This document shows, piece by piece, positions 46,080 to 55,518 of a DNA stretch of 64,000 nt (the stretch's first letter is position 1; every line of letters begins with the position of its first letter). Source of the DNA: Galactobacter sp052108535. GTDB lineage: Bacteria; Actinomycetota; Actinomycetes; Actinomycetales; Micrococcaceae. Location: the NCBI GenBank assembly GCA_052108535.1, contig JBQDZM010000005.1, forward strand, positions 1-64,000. Reading direction: 5' to 3'. The notes below the pieces were generated by a model. The model had not been told where the DNA came from. It did not search any database and was given only the letters and a program-made list of their open reading frames with translations. The translations under genes were made by a program, and so were the position numbers.

Positions 46080-47012
46080 TCAAAGGGACGAGTGTGGGCT
46101 ATCCCACCCGCCCCTGGCCCGGCGCAGCATCTCCTCCGTAACCCTGGCCATGACCCCGGTGGGGTACTGTTCCGCGACCGAGTCGACGTGTTCCACCGTG
46201 CCGACTTCCGGGCCTAGGAACCGCCGCGCCAACTTCCCGAAGGATTCGGCGTCCCCGGTCGCCATGAAATGGTGCTCCCCGTCCTCGGTGGAAGGTGTCT
46301 CCAGGCCCGCCCTCGCCAACGAACGATAGACGTCCTTGGCGGTCTCCTCGGCGGAGGAGACCAGGGTGACTCCCTCCCCCATCACCAGGGAGAGCACGCC
46401 GGTCAGCAACGGGTAGTGGGTGCAACCCAGCACCAGCGTGTCCACGCCGGCCGCCTTCAACGGCGCCAGGTACTCCTCCGCCGTCGCAATCAGCTCCGGC
46501 CCGGACGTAATCCCGCGCTCCACGAATTCCACGAAGCGCGGACAGGCCGCGGAGGTGAGCTGCAGTTGTGGCGCGGCAGCGAACGCGTCGTCGTAGGCCC
46601 TGGAGCCCACGGTGGCCTGCGTCCCGATCACGCCGATCCTGCCGTTGCGTGTCGCGGCTACCGCGCGACGGACGGCAGGCTGGATCACCTCAACCACGGG
46701 AATCCCATACCGGGTGGTGTAGCGCTCACGGGCATCATGCAACACGGCAGCAGAGGCGGAATTGCAGGCGATCACCAAGAGCTTCACACCGGCGTCGACG
46801 AGTTCGTCCATGATGCCTAAGGCATTGGCCCTCACCGTGGCCAGGGGCAACGGACCGTACGGACCGCGCCCGGTGTCCCCCACGTATTGCGTGGATTCGT
46901 GCGGCAACTGATCGATGACGGCACGGGCCACGGTGAGTCCGCCCACGCCAGAGTCAAAGATCCCGATCGGAGCGGTGTTTACCAGGCGGTCGGGGTCTTG
47001 AGAGATTGTCAT
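46080..47012 (-). CDS. murI: Glutamate racemase
   Basis: 310 aa. PIGIFDSGVGGLTVARAV at the N-terminus, VIACNSASAAVL with the first catalytic Cys and LVLGCTHYPLLTGVL with the second. It makes D-glutamate for peptidoglycan. It begins 2 nt after the DUF2017 stop and is followed by the Rv1339-type gene. Confidence 0.96.
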   Translation of the reverse strand: MTISQDPDRLVNTAPIGIFDSGVGGLTVARAVIDQLPHESTQYVGDTGRGPYGPLPLATVRANALGIMDELVDAGVKLLVIACNSASAAVLHDARERYTTRYGIPVVEVIQPAVRRAVAATRNGRIGVIGTQATVGSRAYDDAFAAAPQLQLTSAACPRFVEFVERGITSGPELIATAEEYLAPLKAAGVDTLVLGCTHYPLLTGVLSLVMGEGVTLVSSAEETAKDVYRSLARAGLETPSTEDGEHHFMATGDAESFGKLARRFLGPEVGTVEHVDSVAEQYPTGVMARVTEEMLRRARGGWDSPHSSL

Positions 47013-47014
47013 CG

Positions 47015-47647
47015 TCAGCGCCGTTTCAGCAGAGCGGTCATCAAGGATTCCTGCAGCCAGGACACGAACGAGTACAGCATCGCCATGAAATGCTCCACGT
47101 CGTCGACATCCCGGTTCTTGGACGGCTTCGCCTCGGCCAGCCGCGCCACCCGCTCCGCATCCGCCTGGTCCGCGATCCCCAAACGCTCGGAGAGGACCAA
47201 CCGGATGTCGTTCAGCGCCGCCCCGAACCGATGCGCATCCGCTTCTGGAACCCGCAGGGGATCCTGCCGCAACAGCTCGATGGCCTCCTGCAGGGCGGCA
47301 CGCTTCGACGCCACCACCTGCGGCTCCAGCATGGCCCGCAGACGCGCCTCATCCGCTGAGTCCTGCTCCGTCACGGGCGGCAGTAAACGTGCCAAGGCCG
47401 GGTCCACGGGCGGCTCCAACGTTTCCGGTCCCGGCGAGGCCTCGGGATCGCTGAGCCCCAACTCCTCCCACCACGAGGTGCCGGAGGCACCGTCCCGGCC
47501 ACCGTCGTCGGGCATAGCGGAACCCTCACCCGCCCGCATATCAAGCAGGTGCAGGACGTCCCGCGCCAACGTGATCACCAGCCGAGACTCATCCTCCTCA
47601 AGCTGCGCCACGTAGGCGCCACCAACACGTCGAAAAGCCCGGGCCAT
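47015..47647 (-). CDS. DUF2017 family protein
   Basis: 210 aa. The N-terminal RRVGGAYVAQLEEDESRLVI and C-terminal LNDIRLVLSERLGIADQADA and FMAMLYSFVSWLQESLM blocks match DUF2017, a family found next to clpS in actinomycetes (Rv1332 position). A variable acidic loop lies at about 38-80. Its ATG follows the clpS TGA directly. Function unknown, perhaps linked to Clp proteolysis. Confidence 0.88.
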   Translation of the reverse strand: MARAFRRVGGAYVAQLEEDESRLVITLARDVLHLLDMRAGEGSAMPDDGGRDGASGTSWWEELGLSDPEASPGPETLEPPVDPALARLLPPVTEQDSADEARLRAMLEPQVVASKRAALQEAIELLRQDPLRVPEADAHRFGAALNDIRLVLSERLGIADQADAERVARLAEAKPSKNRDVDDVEHFMAMLYSFVSWLQESLMTALLKRR

Positions 47648-47959
47648 TCAGGACTCCTGTCGCAACGTGGCCTGAAGCCCGTAGCCGTGCATGGCCACCA
47701 GATCCGCTTCGATCCGCTCCCGCGAACCCGACGCCACCACGGCCTTGCCGTCGTGGTGCACCTGCAGCATCAATTCCTCCGCACGCGATGCGGAATAGCC
47801 AAAATAGCTGCGGAAGATATAGGCCACATAGCTCATGAGATTTACCGGATCGTCCCACACCAACAACTCGTAGGGACGCTCTAGTCTGCTTTTCAGCGCC
47901 GTGTCCTGCCTCGGCGAACTCACCGGGGCGGCCACCGGCGCAATGCTCACGGTGGTCAT
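47648..47959 (-). CDS. clpS: ATP-dependent Clp protease adaptor ClpS
   Basis: 103 aa from ATG 47959. The core runs from about residue 29: YELLVWDDPVNLMSYVAYIF, then RAEELMLQVHHDGKAVVASG with the N-degron-pocket residues, and the C-terminal YGLQATL. It delivers N-end-rule substrates to ClpC/ClpP. First gene of the clpS-DUF2017-murI run, divergent from pncB. Confidence 0.94.
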   Translation of the reverse strand: MTTVSIAPVAAPVSSPRQDTALKSRLERPYELLVWDDPVNLMSYVAYIFRSYFGYSASRAEELMLQVHHDGKAVVASGSRERIEADLVAMHGYGLQATLRQES

Positions 47960-48055
47960 GCGTTCCAGTCTAGTCGCCGCGTACTCTTGACCCCGGGGAA
48001 CCGAAGCGGTTCCTGCCCAAGATCCGTCCTTCGTGTTCCTCATCAGGAGTTCCAC

Positions 48056-49360
48056 GTGTCCCCTGCGACCTCATTGCTCACCGACCACTACGAGCTGACC
48101 ATGGTGGAGGCCGCGCTCGTTGCTGGCACCGCCCATCGTCGTAGCGTGTTCGAACTCTTCGCGCGGCGTCTGCCTGCGGGCCGCCGGTACGGCATGGTCG
48201 CGGGCACCGGACGCATCCTGGAGGGCCTCGCAGACTTCCGTTTCGGCTCCGAGGAGCTTGACTATCTGGCCCAGCGCAACGTCGTCAACGAGGAAACGCT
48301 GCAATGGCTGGCCGACTTCCGTTTCTCCGGGTCCATCACGGGCTACGCGGAAGGCGAGATCTATTTCCCCGGTTCGCCGTTGATGCAGGTCGAGTCCACC
48401 TTCGCCGAGGCCGTGGTCCTGGAGACCTACCTGCTCTCCGTGCTGAACTTCGATTCGGCCGTGGCCTCCGCCGCGTCCCGCATGGTGGCCTCCGCAGAGG
48501 GGCGGCCCTGCATCGAGATGGGTTCGCGCCGCACCCATGAGGAGGGCGCCGTCGCCGCGGCCCGTGCCGCGATCATCGCGGGATTCACCTCCACGTCCAA
48601 TCTGGAGGCCGGTCGCCGCTACGGGCTCACCACCGGGGGTACCGCCGCACACTCGTTCACCCTGTTGCACGATTCGGAGCGCGAGGCATTCCAAGCCCAG
48701 GTGAACACGCTCGGCGTCGACACCACCCTGCTGGTGGACACCTACGACGTGGAACAGGGCGTGCGCACCGCCGTGGATGTGGCCGGCCCCGGCCTCGGCG
48801 CGGTCCGCATCGACTCCGGCGACCTCGTGGACCAGGCCCGCTGGGTCCGCCGCTTGCTGGACGACCTCGGCAACACCGACACCGGCATCGTGGTGACCTC
48901 CGATCTGGACGAGTACGCCATCGCCTCGCTGCGCTCCGCCCCCGTGGACTCCTATGGGGTGGGCACCAAACTGGTCACCGGCTCCGGTCACCCCACCGCC
49001 GGCATGGTGTACAAATTGGTGGCTCGCGAGGGGGCCGACGGCGTGTGGCAGGACGTGGCCAAACGCGCCCCGGGCAAGGGCAGCGTGGGCGGCCGCAAAG
49101 CGGCCTTCCGACAACTCAACGAGCGCGGACGAGCCACAGCGGAGCTGATTGGTGTGGACGGCTCACAGCCGCCCGTCGGGGCCAACGCCCGCGACCTGCT
49201 GGTGCCGCTCGTCGTGAATGGCGAGGTGCAGCCCGGATACACGGGGGCAGAGGGCGTCGCCCGCGCCTCGGCCCGGCGTGAGGCCTCCATCGCAGAGTTG
49301 CCCGGGTCGGGTAAGCAGATGCTGGCGGGCGAGCCCGTCATCCCCACCGAATACCTCTAA
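48056..49360 (+). CDS. pncB: Nicotinate phosphoribosyltransferase
   Basis: 434 aa from GTG 48056, with CAGGAG 6 nt upstream. SLLTDHYELTMVEAALVAG at the N-terminus, EMGSRRTHEEGAVAAARAAI, TGGTAAHSFTLLH and RIDSGDLVDQAR are family hallmarks. It makes nicotinate mononucleotide from nicotinate and PRPP. pncA starts 8 nt later, so the two form an NAD-salvage operon; this position next to clpS is as in Mycobacterium. Confidence 0.95.
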   Translation: MSPATSLLTDHYELTMVEAALVAGTAHRRSVFELFARRLPAGRRYGMVAGTGRILEGLADFRFGSEELDYLAQRNVVNEETLQWLADFRFSGSITGYAEGEIYFPGSPLMQVESTFAEAVVLETYLLSVLNFDSAVASAASRMVASAEGRPCIEMGSRRTHEEGAVAAARAAIIAGFTSTSNLEAGRRYGLTTGGTAAHSFTLLHDSEREAFQAQVNTLGVDTTLLVDTYDVEQGVRTAVDVAGPGLGAVRIDSGDLVDQARWVRRLLDDLGNTDTGIVVTSDLDEYAIASLRSAPVDSYGVGTKLVTGSGHPTAGMVYKLVAREGADGVWQDVAKRAPGKGSVGGRKAAFRQLNERGRATAELIGVDGSQPPVGANARDLLVPLVVNGEVQPGYTGAEGVARASARREASIAELPGSGKQMLAGEPVIPTEYL

Positions 49361-49368
49361 GGCCCTCC

Positions 49369-49986
49369 ATGAGCAGCACACCGAGCACCGCCCTGATCAT
49401 CGTCGACGTCCAGAACGACTTCTGCGAGGGCGGTGCGCTCGGTGTGGACGGCGGCGCCGCAGTCGCAGCGTCCGTAGCCACGCTGGTGGCCACGGGCCGT
49501 TTCGACGTCGTGGTGGCGACCCAGGATTGGCACGTCGACCCCGGACGACATTTCTCGGATACACCGGACTTCGTGGACACCTGGCCGGTGCATTGCGTTG
49601 CAGGCAGTTCCGGCGCACAACTGCACCCCGCTTTGGCCGCTGTGGCGAACCAGATCGATGCGTATGTCCGCAAGGGACGCTACGAGGCCGCGTACTCGGG
49701 TTTCGACGGCCGGGTGGTCGCCGGTGAGGAGATGACGGCACCCGAGCCCGGACCGTCGGACATGATGCCCGGCATGCCGCTGGCGGCGTGGCTGCGCTCC
49801 CGCGCGGTCACCGAGGTCACCGTGGTGGGCATCGCTACGGACTTCTGCGTGCGAGCCACGGCACTGGACGCGCTCAAGGAAGGTTTCGGCACCAGGGTGC
49901 CGGCCGAGTTGACCGCCGCGGTGCACCCGGACAACACACCAAGGGTGCTCAAGGAACTGGTCGGAGCCGGAGCCAAGGTCCACTGA
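49369..49986 (+). CDS. pncA: Nicotinamidase
   Basis: 205 aa isochorismatase-fold protein. ALIIVDVQNDFCEGGAL has the catalytic Asp, ATQDWHVDPGRHF the metal-site Asp and His residues, YVRKGRYEAAYSGF the Lys, and GIATDFCVRATALDAL the nucleophilic Cys. It turns nicotinamide into nicotinate for the pncB product. Confidence 0.95.
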   Translation: MSSTPSTALIIVDVQNDFCEGGALGVDGGAAVAASVATLVATGRFDVVVATQDWHVDPGRHFSDTPDFVDTWPVHCVAGSSGAQLHPALAAVANQIDAYVRKGRYEAAYSGFDGRVVAGEEMTAPEPGPSDMMPGMPLAAWLRSRAVTEVTVVGIATDFCVRATALDALKEGFGTRVPAELTAAVHPDNTPRVLKELVGAGAKVH

Positions 49987-50012
49987 CCCCCAACGGGTAC
50001 CGCTGGCCGGGG

Positions 50013-51815
50013 TCAGGAGCGGCCCACGAACCAATCCTGGAGCTTGTCGATCCGGCGCTGCAGCTGCTCCGCGTTGGCCTGAGCCACCGCGGGCCCCCCA
50101 CATACCGAACGCAACTTGGTGTGGATCTGCCCGTGCGGCGTTCCCGTCCGCGCGGCCCACGCCGACACGGACTTGGAGAGCTGGCTGCGCAGGTCCATCA
50201 ACCTGCGGTGATCCACCACGCCCACGGGCTCGGGCGCGGAAGCGGCGCTGGCTGCAGAATTGCGTCGCGAAACCTGTTTGGCCTGGCGCTGGCGCAGCAG
50301 GACCCCCACCTGATCGGCATCCAACAGACCGGGAATCCCCAGAAAGTCCTGTTCGTCCTCGGAGCCCACCACACCCCCGATCCCGTACTCGCCGCCGTCG
50401 AAGAGCACACGGTCGAAGTTGGCGTCGGATTCCAGCGCCTCGAACGTTCCCTGCGTCAACGACTCAGAGGCCTTGTCCTCCCGGTTAGCCGCCGCAAGCT
50501 CGGCTTCCTCCTGGTCCGCGCCGAATTCCTCGGTGAGATGGTTCACCGGGCGGTCCAAGGCATGGTCGCGCTCCACCTCCATCTCGTTGGCGAGCGTCGT
50601 CAGGATCGGGACGGAGGGCAGGAACACAGAGGCCACCTCGCCGCGTTTCCGCGACCGCACGAAACGCCCAACGGCCTGGGCAAAGAACAGCGGGGTGGAG
50701 GTGGACGTGGCGTACACACCGACGGCCAGACGCGGGACGTCGACCCCTTCCGACACCATGCGCACCGCGACCATCCAGCGCTGCTCCCCCTCCGAGAAGT
50801 CCTCAATGTGCTTCGAGGCCTTGGCATCGTCGGAGAGCACCACGGTGGGCGCCTGACCTGTGATGCCCCGTAGGAGGGCGGCGTAGGCCTTCGCGGATTC
50901 GTGGTCGGTGGCGATCACCAGGCCACCGGCATCCGGGATGGTGCGGCGGACCTCGGTCAGCCGCCGATCCGCTGCCGCCAGCACCGACGGGATCCACTCC
51001 CCCTCAGGGTTCAACGCGGTCCGCCACGCATGTGCGGTGATGTCCTTGGTCGCGGCACCGCCCAGCTGGGCTTCCATCTCCTCACCGGAGGAGGTCCGCC
51101 ACCGCATATTGCCGGAATAGGCCATGAAGAGCACGGGGCGCACCACATGATCCTTCAACGCCTCACCGTAACCGTAGGTGTAATCGGCCTTGGAGCGGCG
51201 AATCCCCTGCGCGTCCTCGACGTAGTCCACGAACGGGATCTGAGCGGTATCGGAACGGAAGGGGGTTCCGGTCAGGGCTAGGCGCTTGACCGCCGGATCG
51301 AACGCCTCACGAATACCGTCGCCCCAGGTCAGCGCGTCACCTGCGTGGTGCACCTCGTCCAGGATCACCAAGGTGCGGCCAGCCTCGGTGCGGGCCCGAT
51401 GCAGCAGCGGCTTGTTGGCCACCTGCGAGTAGGTGACCACCACACCGATGTACTCGCGTCCGTGGTGCCCGTCCGAATTCTTGAAGTTCGGATCGATCGA
51501 CAAGCCGATCCTCGCGGCGGCATCCGCCCACTGCGTCTTCAGGTGATCGGTCGGCGCCACGACCGTGATCCGGTTGATCTTGCCGGAGTCCACCAGCGTC
51601 TTCGCGACCCTCAACGCGAACGTGGTCTTACCTGCGCCCGGCGTCGCGACCGCCAGGAAATCCTTGGCCGTTGAGGAGAAGAAACCCTCCATGGCCTCCT
51701 GCTGCCACTGACGCAATTTGGTGGCGGTACCCCACGCAGCCTTGGCCGGGTATGCGGGGGGCATGTCCTCGCCGGCGGCTCCCGTGCCTGGCAGGGAGAA
51801 CAAGGCGTCGGACAT
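50013..51815 (-). CDS. DEAD/DEAH-box helicase (superfamily 2, XPB-like)
   Basis: 600 aa from ATG 51815, with AAGGAG upstream. LRQWQQEAMEGFF (Q-like motif), VATPGAGKTTFALR (Walker A), VVAPTDHLKTQW (Ia), LVILDEVHHAGD (II, DEVH), ALTGTPFRSD (III), MVSEGVDVPRLAVGV (V) and FAQAVGRFVRSRKRGE (VI). The C-terminal 180 residues are specific to actinobacterial members. A DNA-repair or transcription-linked role is likely but unproven. Downstream in order of the DUF3039 gene. Confidence 0.9.
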   Translation of the reverse strand: MSDALFSLPGTGAAGEDMPPAYPAKAAWGTATKLRQWQQEAMEGFFSSTAKDFLAVATPGAGKTTFALRVAKTLVDSGKINRITVVAPTDHLKTQWADAAARIGLSIDPNFKNSDGHHGREYIGVVVTYSQVANKPLLHRARTEAGRTLVILDEVHHAGDALTWGDGIREAFDPAVKRLALTGTPFRSDTAQIPFVDYVEDAQGIRRSKADYTYGYGEALKDHVVRPVLFMAYSGNMRWRTSSGEEMEAQLGGAATKDITAHAWRTALNPEGEWIPSVLAAADRRLTEVRRTIPDAGGLVIATDHESAKAYAALLRGITGQAPTVVLSDDAKASKHIEDFSEGEQRWMVAVRMVSEGVDVPRLAVGVYATSTSTPLFFAQAVGRFVRSRKRGEVASVFLPSVPILTTLANEMEVERDHALDRPVNHLTEEFGADQEEAELAAANREDKASESLTQGTFEALESDANFDRVLFDGGEYGIGGVVGSEDEQDFLGIPGLLDADQVGVLLRQRQAKQVSRRNSAASAASAPEPVGVVDHRRLMDLRSQLSKSVSAWAARTGTPHGQIHTKLRSVCGGPAVAQANAEQLQRRIDKLQDWFVGRS

Positions 51816-51864
51816 GGGTGAGGGCTCCTTCGTGGGGTGTGGTGACGGGTGTTGGGCATGAATA

Positions 51865-51876
51865 TGCCCGACGGCG
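51865..51876 (+). repeat. TGCCCGACGGCG element between helicase and DUF3039 genes
   Basis: Exact 12-mer within AATATGCCCGACGGCGGGTG, in the 106-bp gap. Downstream GGGTGGCACCCACC and GGCGCCCTGGCGGGCGCC add two short palindromes. It could form a weak terminator for the DUF3039 transcript on the minus strand. Confidence 0.8.
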
Positions 51877-51921
51877 GGTGGCACCCACCGTCCAGACGGC
51901 GCCCTGGCGGGCGCCACCGTT

Positions 51922-52212
51922 TTACTTCTTCTTGTCCTTGGGTGCCTTCAAGCCGTCGTAAATGGACTTGCACTCGGGACAGACCGGGAACTTCTCCGGG
52001 TCGCGGCCCGGTACCCACACCTTGCCGCAGAGCGCGATCACCGGCTCACCCGTGATGGCGGACTCGGTGATCTTCTCCTTACGCACATAGTGCGCAAAGC
52101 GTTCGTGATCGCCCGGCTCCACTTCCTGAAGCTGACGTTCACGCTCCAGAACGGTGGTCCCACCCGAGGCGGGATCGTTGGGGTCAAGGAACGGATCTGG
52201 GGGCAGGGTCAT
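51922..52212 (-). CDS. DUF3039 family protein
   Basis: 96 aa from ATG 52212, with AGGAG 8 nt upstream. RFAHYVRKEKITESAITGEP followed by ALCGKVWVPGRDPEKFPVCP and a second CPEC is the DUF3039 pattern. Three Cys residues (Cys-x about 16-Cys-x-x-Cys) could bind zinc. Found next to the helicase gene in many actinomycetes; function unknown. A Lys-rich tail ends the protein. Confidence 0.85.
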   Translation of the reverse strand: MTLPPDPFLDPNDPASGGTTVLERERQLQEVEPGDHERFAHYVRKEKITESAITGEPVIALCGKVWVPGRDPEKFPVCPECKSIYDGLKAPKDKKK

Positions 52213-52264
52213 GTTTTTCACTCCTGTGCTGAACGGGTCGAAAAGGGATGGCTGGGTGAACGGA

Positions 52265-53185
52265 TCAGAAGAGCGCGGAGGCCAGACGCGGGCGCGCCTT
52301 CACCACCCTGGGGTCGTGGTTACCGACCACGGCGAAGAGATCCACGAGGTGCTCGCGAGCGGCATCCTTGGTCTCGCCCTGCTGACGGGCCACAAACTGC
52401 GTGAGACGACGGAAAGCATCCTCGACGTGGCCACCCACCACATCCAGGTCAGCCACGTCGAGCTGTGCCTGGAGGTCATCCGGCGCCTCGGCCGCACGGG
52501 TGCGCACCGCCGCCGCCTCGAAGCCGTGAACGCGACGAAGCAGCTCCACGCGGCGACTGCCGGTGGCGGCCTCGTCATCTCCAGGGTTCTCGTCCAGAGC
52601 CAGACGATAAATGGCCGCAGCCGCGTCGAAGTCATCGGCGGCCAACGCGGCCTCCGCCTCGGCGAAGCGGGAGGGTTCGCTGCCGTCCGCCTCGGCGTTA
52701 AGCGGGGGGACGGATCCTGCCATGCCTTGCTGCACGGCGACCTGGGTCAATTCCTTCAGCAAGGCCTCGATCTGGGTCCTATCCACCGGCCCGGTGAAGA
52801 GCGGCATGGGGCGTCCCCCCAGGACCGCAAAGACGGCTGGGATCTGCTGAACGCTCAGAGCCTGCGCCACGCGCGGCTGCTGGTCGGGGTCCACGAGGCC
52901 GAGGACCATCCGTCCGGCCTCCGCCTCGACTGCGGCCACGAGATCGCTACGCAACTGATCGCCGCCCGGAACCCGGGCGTTGGTGACGGCCAGGATGACG
53001 GGAACGCGCGTGGAGAGCTGCACCACCTCCTGGAACAACTGCTCATCGACCTGAACGGCCCACTTGCCCGGTGCCGTGGAGACAACGCCGCCTCCCTGCC
53101 CGGCTGTTGCTGCTGCGGACTCCGCCCCGAGGCTGGAGAGGTCAACGGCGCCGTGCGAGGAAGCAGGCTGCTGCTGCGATGTCAT
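52265..53185 (-). CDS. YbbN-like thioredoxin-fold/TPR protein without cysteines
   Basis: 306 aa from ATG 53185; AAGGAG lies 13 nt upstream, rather far. Residues 45-150 have a thioredoxin fold with the cis-Pro segment QQIPAVFAVLGGRPM. The usual WCGPC site is replaced by NARVPGGDQ, and the whole protein has no Cys. Residues 185-306 match the TPR-like YbbN C-terminus (AEAALAADDFDAAAAIYRLA, ARQQGETKDAAREHLVDLF). A chaperone or scaffold role, not redox, is expected. Confidence 0.87.
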   Translation of the reverse strand: MTSQQQPASSHGAVDLSSLGAESAAATAGQGGGVVSTAPGKWAVQVDEQLFQEVVQLSTRVPVILAVTNARVPGGDQLRSDLVAAVEAEAGRMVLGLVDPDQQPRVAQALSVQQIPAVFAVLGGRPMPLFTGPVDRTQIEALLKELTQVAVQQGMAGSVPPLNAEADGSEPSRFAEAEAALAADDFDAAAAIYRLALDENPGDDEAATGSRRVELLRRVHGFEAAAVRTRAAEAPDDLQAQLDVADLDVVGGHVEDAFRRLTQFVARQQGETKDAAREHLVDLFAVVGNHDPRVVKARPRLASALF

Positions 53186-53317
53186 GGTGTTGGGTTCACT
53201 CCTTGGTACTGCTTGCAACGTGTCGAGACGCCACGGCTTCTCGAGCGGACACGGTATCTCGAGTAGCTGAGGCTTGGCGAGCGGCGCGAGGCCAGGGGGC
53301 CGGTCACCTCCGGTGAC

Positions 53318-55366
53318 TCACTTCAGGTCGATCCCCGTGACCTGCTGGGTAGCTCCAACCACGCGGATCTTACCGTCCCCACTGGCGGGGATGTAGAGGA
53401 AGATCGGCACCTGATAGGTGGTCACAACGTTCTTGGACGTCTCCTTCTCACCGGTGAGTTTGCCAGCCGCGCCGGGCAGGGACATGCTGCCACCCTGGCT
53501 GGGTTTAGCAACGGTGGTGATGGTGACATCGGCTGAGACGTAGGAGCCGCCTTGAGGGCTGGCCAGAACCTTCGTGGAGCCAGAATCCACCGTGAAGCTG
53601 GTCTGGAAGGAAGAGTCGGGATCGGCCTTCTTCAAAGCTTTGGTGAAGGCGCTGACGTTCTTGTGCCACTGCTGCACAAACGTGGAGTCGTCGAACTTGT
53701 CCGCCCACTCACTCTTGGAGTTCTTCAGCAGGTCGGCGAAACCGTTCGCGGCTTCGGACGGCGTCGCGGCGAGCCCCTCCTGGTCCGGGGTTTGGGTGAC
53801 CACCTCGGGAGTCCCGAGGATCACCGCAGGCAGTTTTGCGTCCACAACCATGGGCACGGACTGAACCACTGCGTAGTTGGACCGAGGCGATTTCTGTTCC
53901 AGGGTCACCACCACGGGGTAGGACTGCTTCTGTCCCTGAGTCACGATCATGGCCACCCGCGGCCACTGGCTCGTGGTCGTCACGGCAGCAGCCCTGATCT
54001 CATCGGGTTCGATGGCGGGGATCGCGGCGTCCTCACTCACGCCTGAGCCGTGATTCGCGTAGTTCTTGGCGCGCAGTTGCAGCGCGGGGCCGGCGAAACG
54101 GGCGCCGAGATCCTCGACCTTACGAGACTTGTCACCCTTGGCCTGTGCATCCGAAACCTGTCCGAGGATGCGCTGCAGCTGAGACTCGACGAGCACCGGA
54201 TGAACGTCGGACGCGGTGGCGTCCTCCTCTGCCTTCTTCTCCGTGGTCAGCGTGACCGCAGCCTGAGGTGAGGCCCAGGCCGAGCCGGCAGGCAGGGCCA
54301 GCGCCGTCGCAACGAGGCCGACCGCTGCGCCCCGACGCCAGCGAGCCGCGCGACCAGGCCCACCGGAGTGAGGTCCGTCCTCGGCCGGACCGCCGGGCAG
54401 GTCGGAGTCGTCGTCGCGGTCTACTTTGTCCTGGTCCATGCCATCCTCTTGCGAGGCAGGCGCGGCCGGACCGACGTACTCCTCGGATCCGGCCAAAACC
54501 GCGAAGTCCTCGTCATCCGCCTCCGGCACATCGGGAAGATCCAGCGGGCGGATCATCGTCTCGTCATCGCTGTGTTCGGTCTCGTTGCTCTCAGCGGCCG
54601 TGGCCACCACGGGCAACATATCCGTCCGTGCGGCGCTGGCACGGGACGACGAGGTCGTCTGTTCCGCCTCGCGCGCGGCCCTGCGCGAACCTGCGGCGGC
54701 CGGCGCAGCGGAGCGTCGGCCACGGGAACGCGGCTTGCGGGTGAAGAGGATCACGGAGGCGATGAGCAACACCACCGCAACCACGAACCACCACACCGCA
54801 GAGCCGAACTTGGCGCCCGGGGTAGCCGCGGGGTTGTCCCAGGTCATCGAGACCTCGGTGGGGGCAGGGTTCTCACCGTCGGCGGCGAGCATCAAGGTCC
54901 ACTCACCATCGGCGGGCGGCGTCCAGGAGTTCTGATCGTCCGTATCCGTGGAGTCCCACGTTGCGGTCCACTCTCCGGACTGTTCCGAATCCACGACCCA
55001 CAGATCCGACCCCGCGGGGTTGGGCGAGGTGGCGGAACCGGCGATCTCTTGAACCGAGAACGATTCGTTGTCCTCGTTCATCCCGCTGATCACGGTGCGA
55101 CTGGCGTCCCCGACCCAGGCGTTCACGTCTTCTGCGCGGCCAACCACTGCACGGAAGTCACCATCTGCATGGACGGTGAGCGTAGCGCCGTCGCCAGCGA
55201 ACTCCCGCACGGACTGGTTGATCAGTGTCAAGGGCGCCTTGGAGTCGAGCGCGGAGGTCTCGGCGCTCAGGGTGGCGGGTGGAGCCCAGAAGGTGAGCCG
55301 TCCTACCCCGATGACGGCGGAGACCACACCGAGCACGAGCAGGATGATGGGGACGGTACGGCGCAC
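53318..55366 (-). CDS. Large membrane protein of unknown function, apparently two modules
   Basis: 682 aa from GTG 55366 (GAGGA 10 nt upstream); ATG 55411 is an alternative. Module 1 (1-220): span at about 5-27, an extracytoplasmic beta-rich region (VDSEQSGEWTATWDSTDTDD), span at about 188-208. Then an acidic cytoplasmic linker. Module 2 (about 345-682) begins with a signal-peptide-like WRRGAAVGLVATALALPAGS followed by AWA, then a secreted-type domain (QLQRILGQVSDAQAKGDKSR, PMVVDAKLPAVILGTP). It looks like a fusion of a membrane protein with an exported protein. Family not securely named. It ends at the YbbN-like gene's upstream side and shares its direction. Confidence 0.75.
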   Translation of the reverse strand: MRRTVPIILLVLGVVSAVIGVGRLTFWAPPATLSAETSALDSKAPLTLINQSVREFAGDGATLTVHADGDFRAVVGRAEDVNAWVGDASRTVISGMNEDNESFSVQEIAGSATSPNPAGSDLWVVDSEQSGEWTATWDSTDTDDQNSWTPPADGEWTLMLAADGENPAPTEVSMTWDNPAATPGAKFGSAVWWFVVAVVLLIASVILFTRKPRSRGRRSAAPAAAGSRRAAREAEQTTSSSRASAARTDMLPVVATAAESNETEHSDDETMIRPLDLPDVPEADDEDFAVLAGSEEYVGPAAPASQEDGMDQDKVDRDDDSDLPGGPAEDGPHSGGPGRAARWRRGAAVGLVATALALPAGSAWASPQAAVTLTTEKKAEEDATASDVHPVLVESQLQRILGQVSDAQAKGDKSRKVEDLGARFAGPALQLRAKNYANHGSGVSEDAAIPAIEPDEIRAAAVTTTSQWPRVAMIVTQGQKQSYPVVVTLEQKSPRSNYAVVQSVPMVVDAKLPAVILGTPEVVTQTPDQEGLAATPSEAANGFADLLKNSKSEWADKFDDSTFVQQWHKNVSAFTKALKKADPDSSFQTSFTVDSGSTKVLASPQGGSYVSADVTITTVAKPSQGGSMSLPGAAGKLTGEKETSKNVVTTYQVPIFLYIPASGDGKIRVVGATQQVTGIDLK

Positions 55367-55518
55367 TGGTCTGGTTCCTCGAATTCTGAAGGTAACGGCA
55401 CACTTCAACATCTAGTGTATCGACCCGACCCTGGGATCAGGCTTGGAACGGGCTGGTGATTCCTCACCCGCGTGACCGGAACCACGTGCTCCGAGAGCAA
55501 AAAGGCTAGCCTGGTCCC

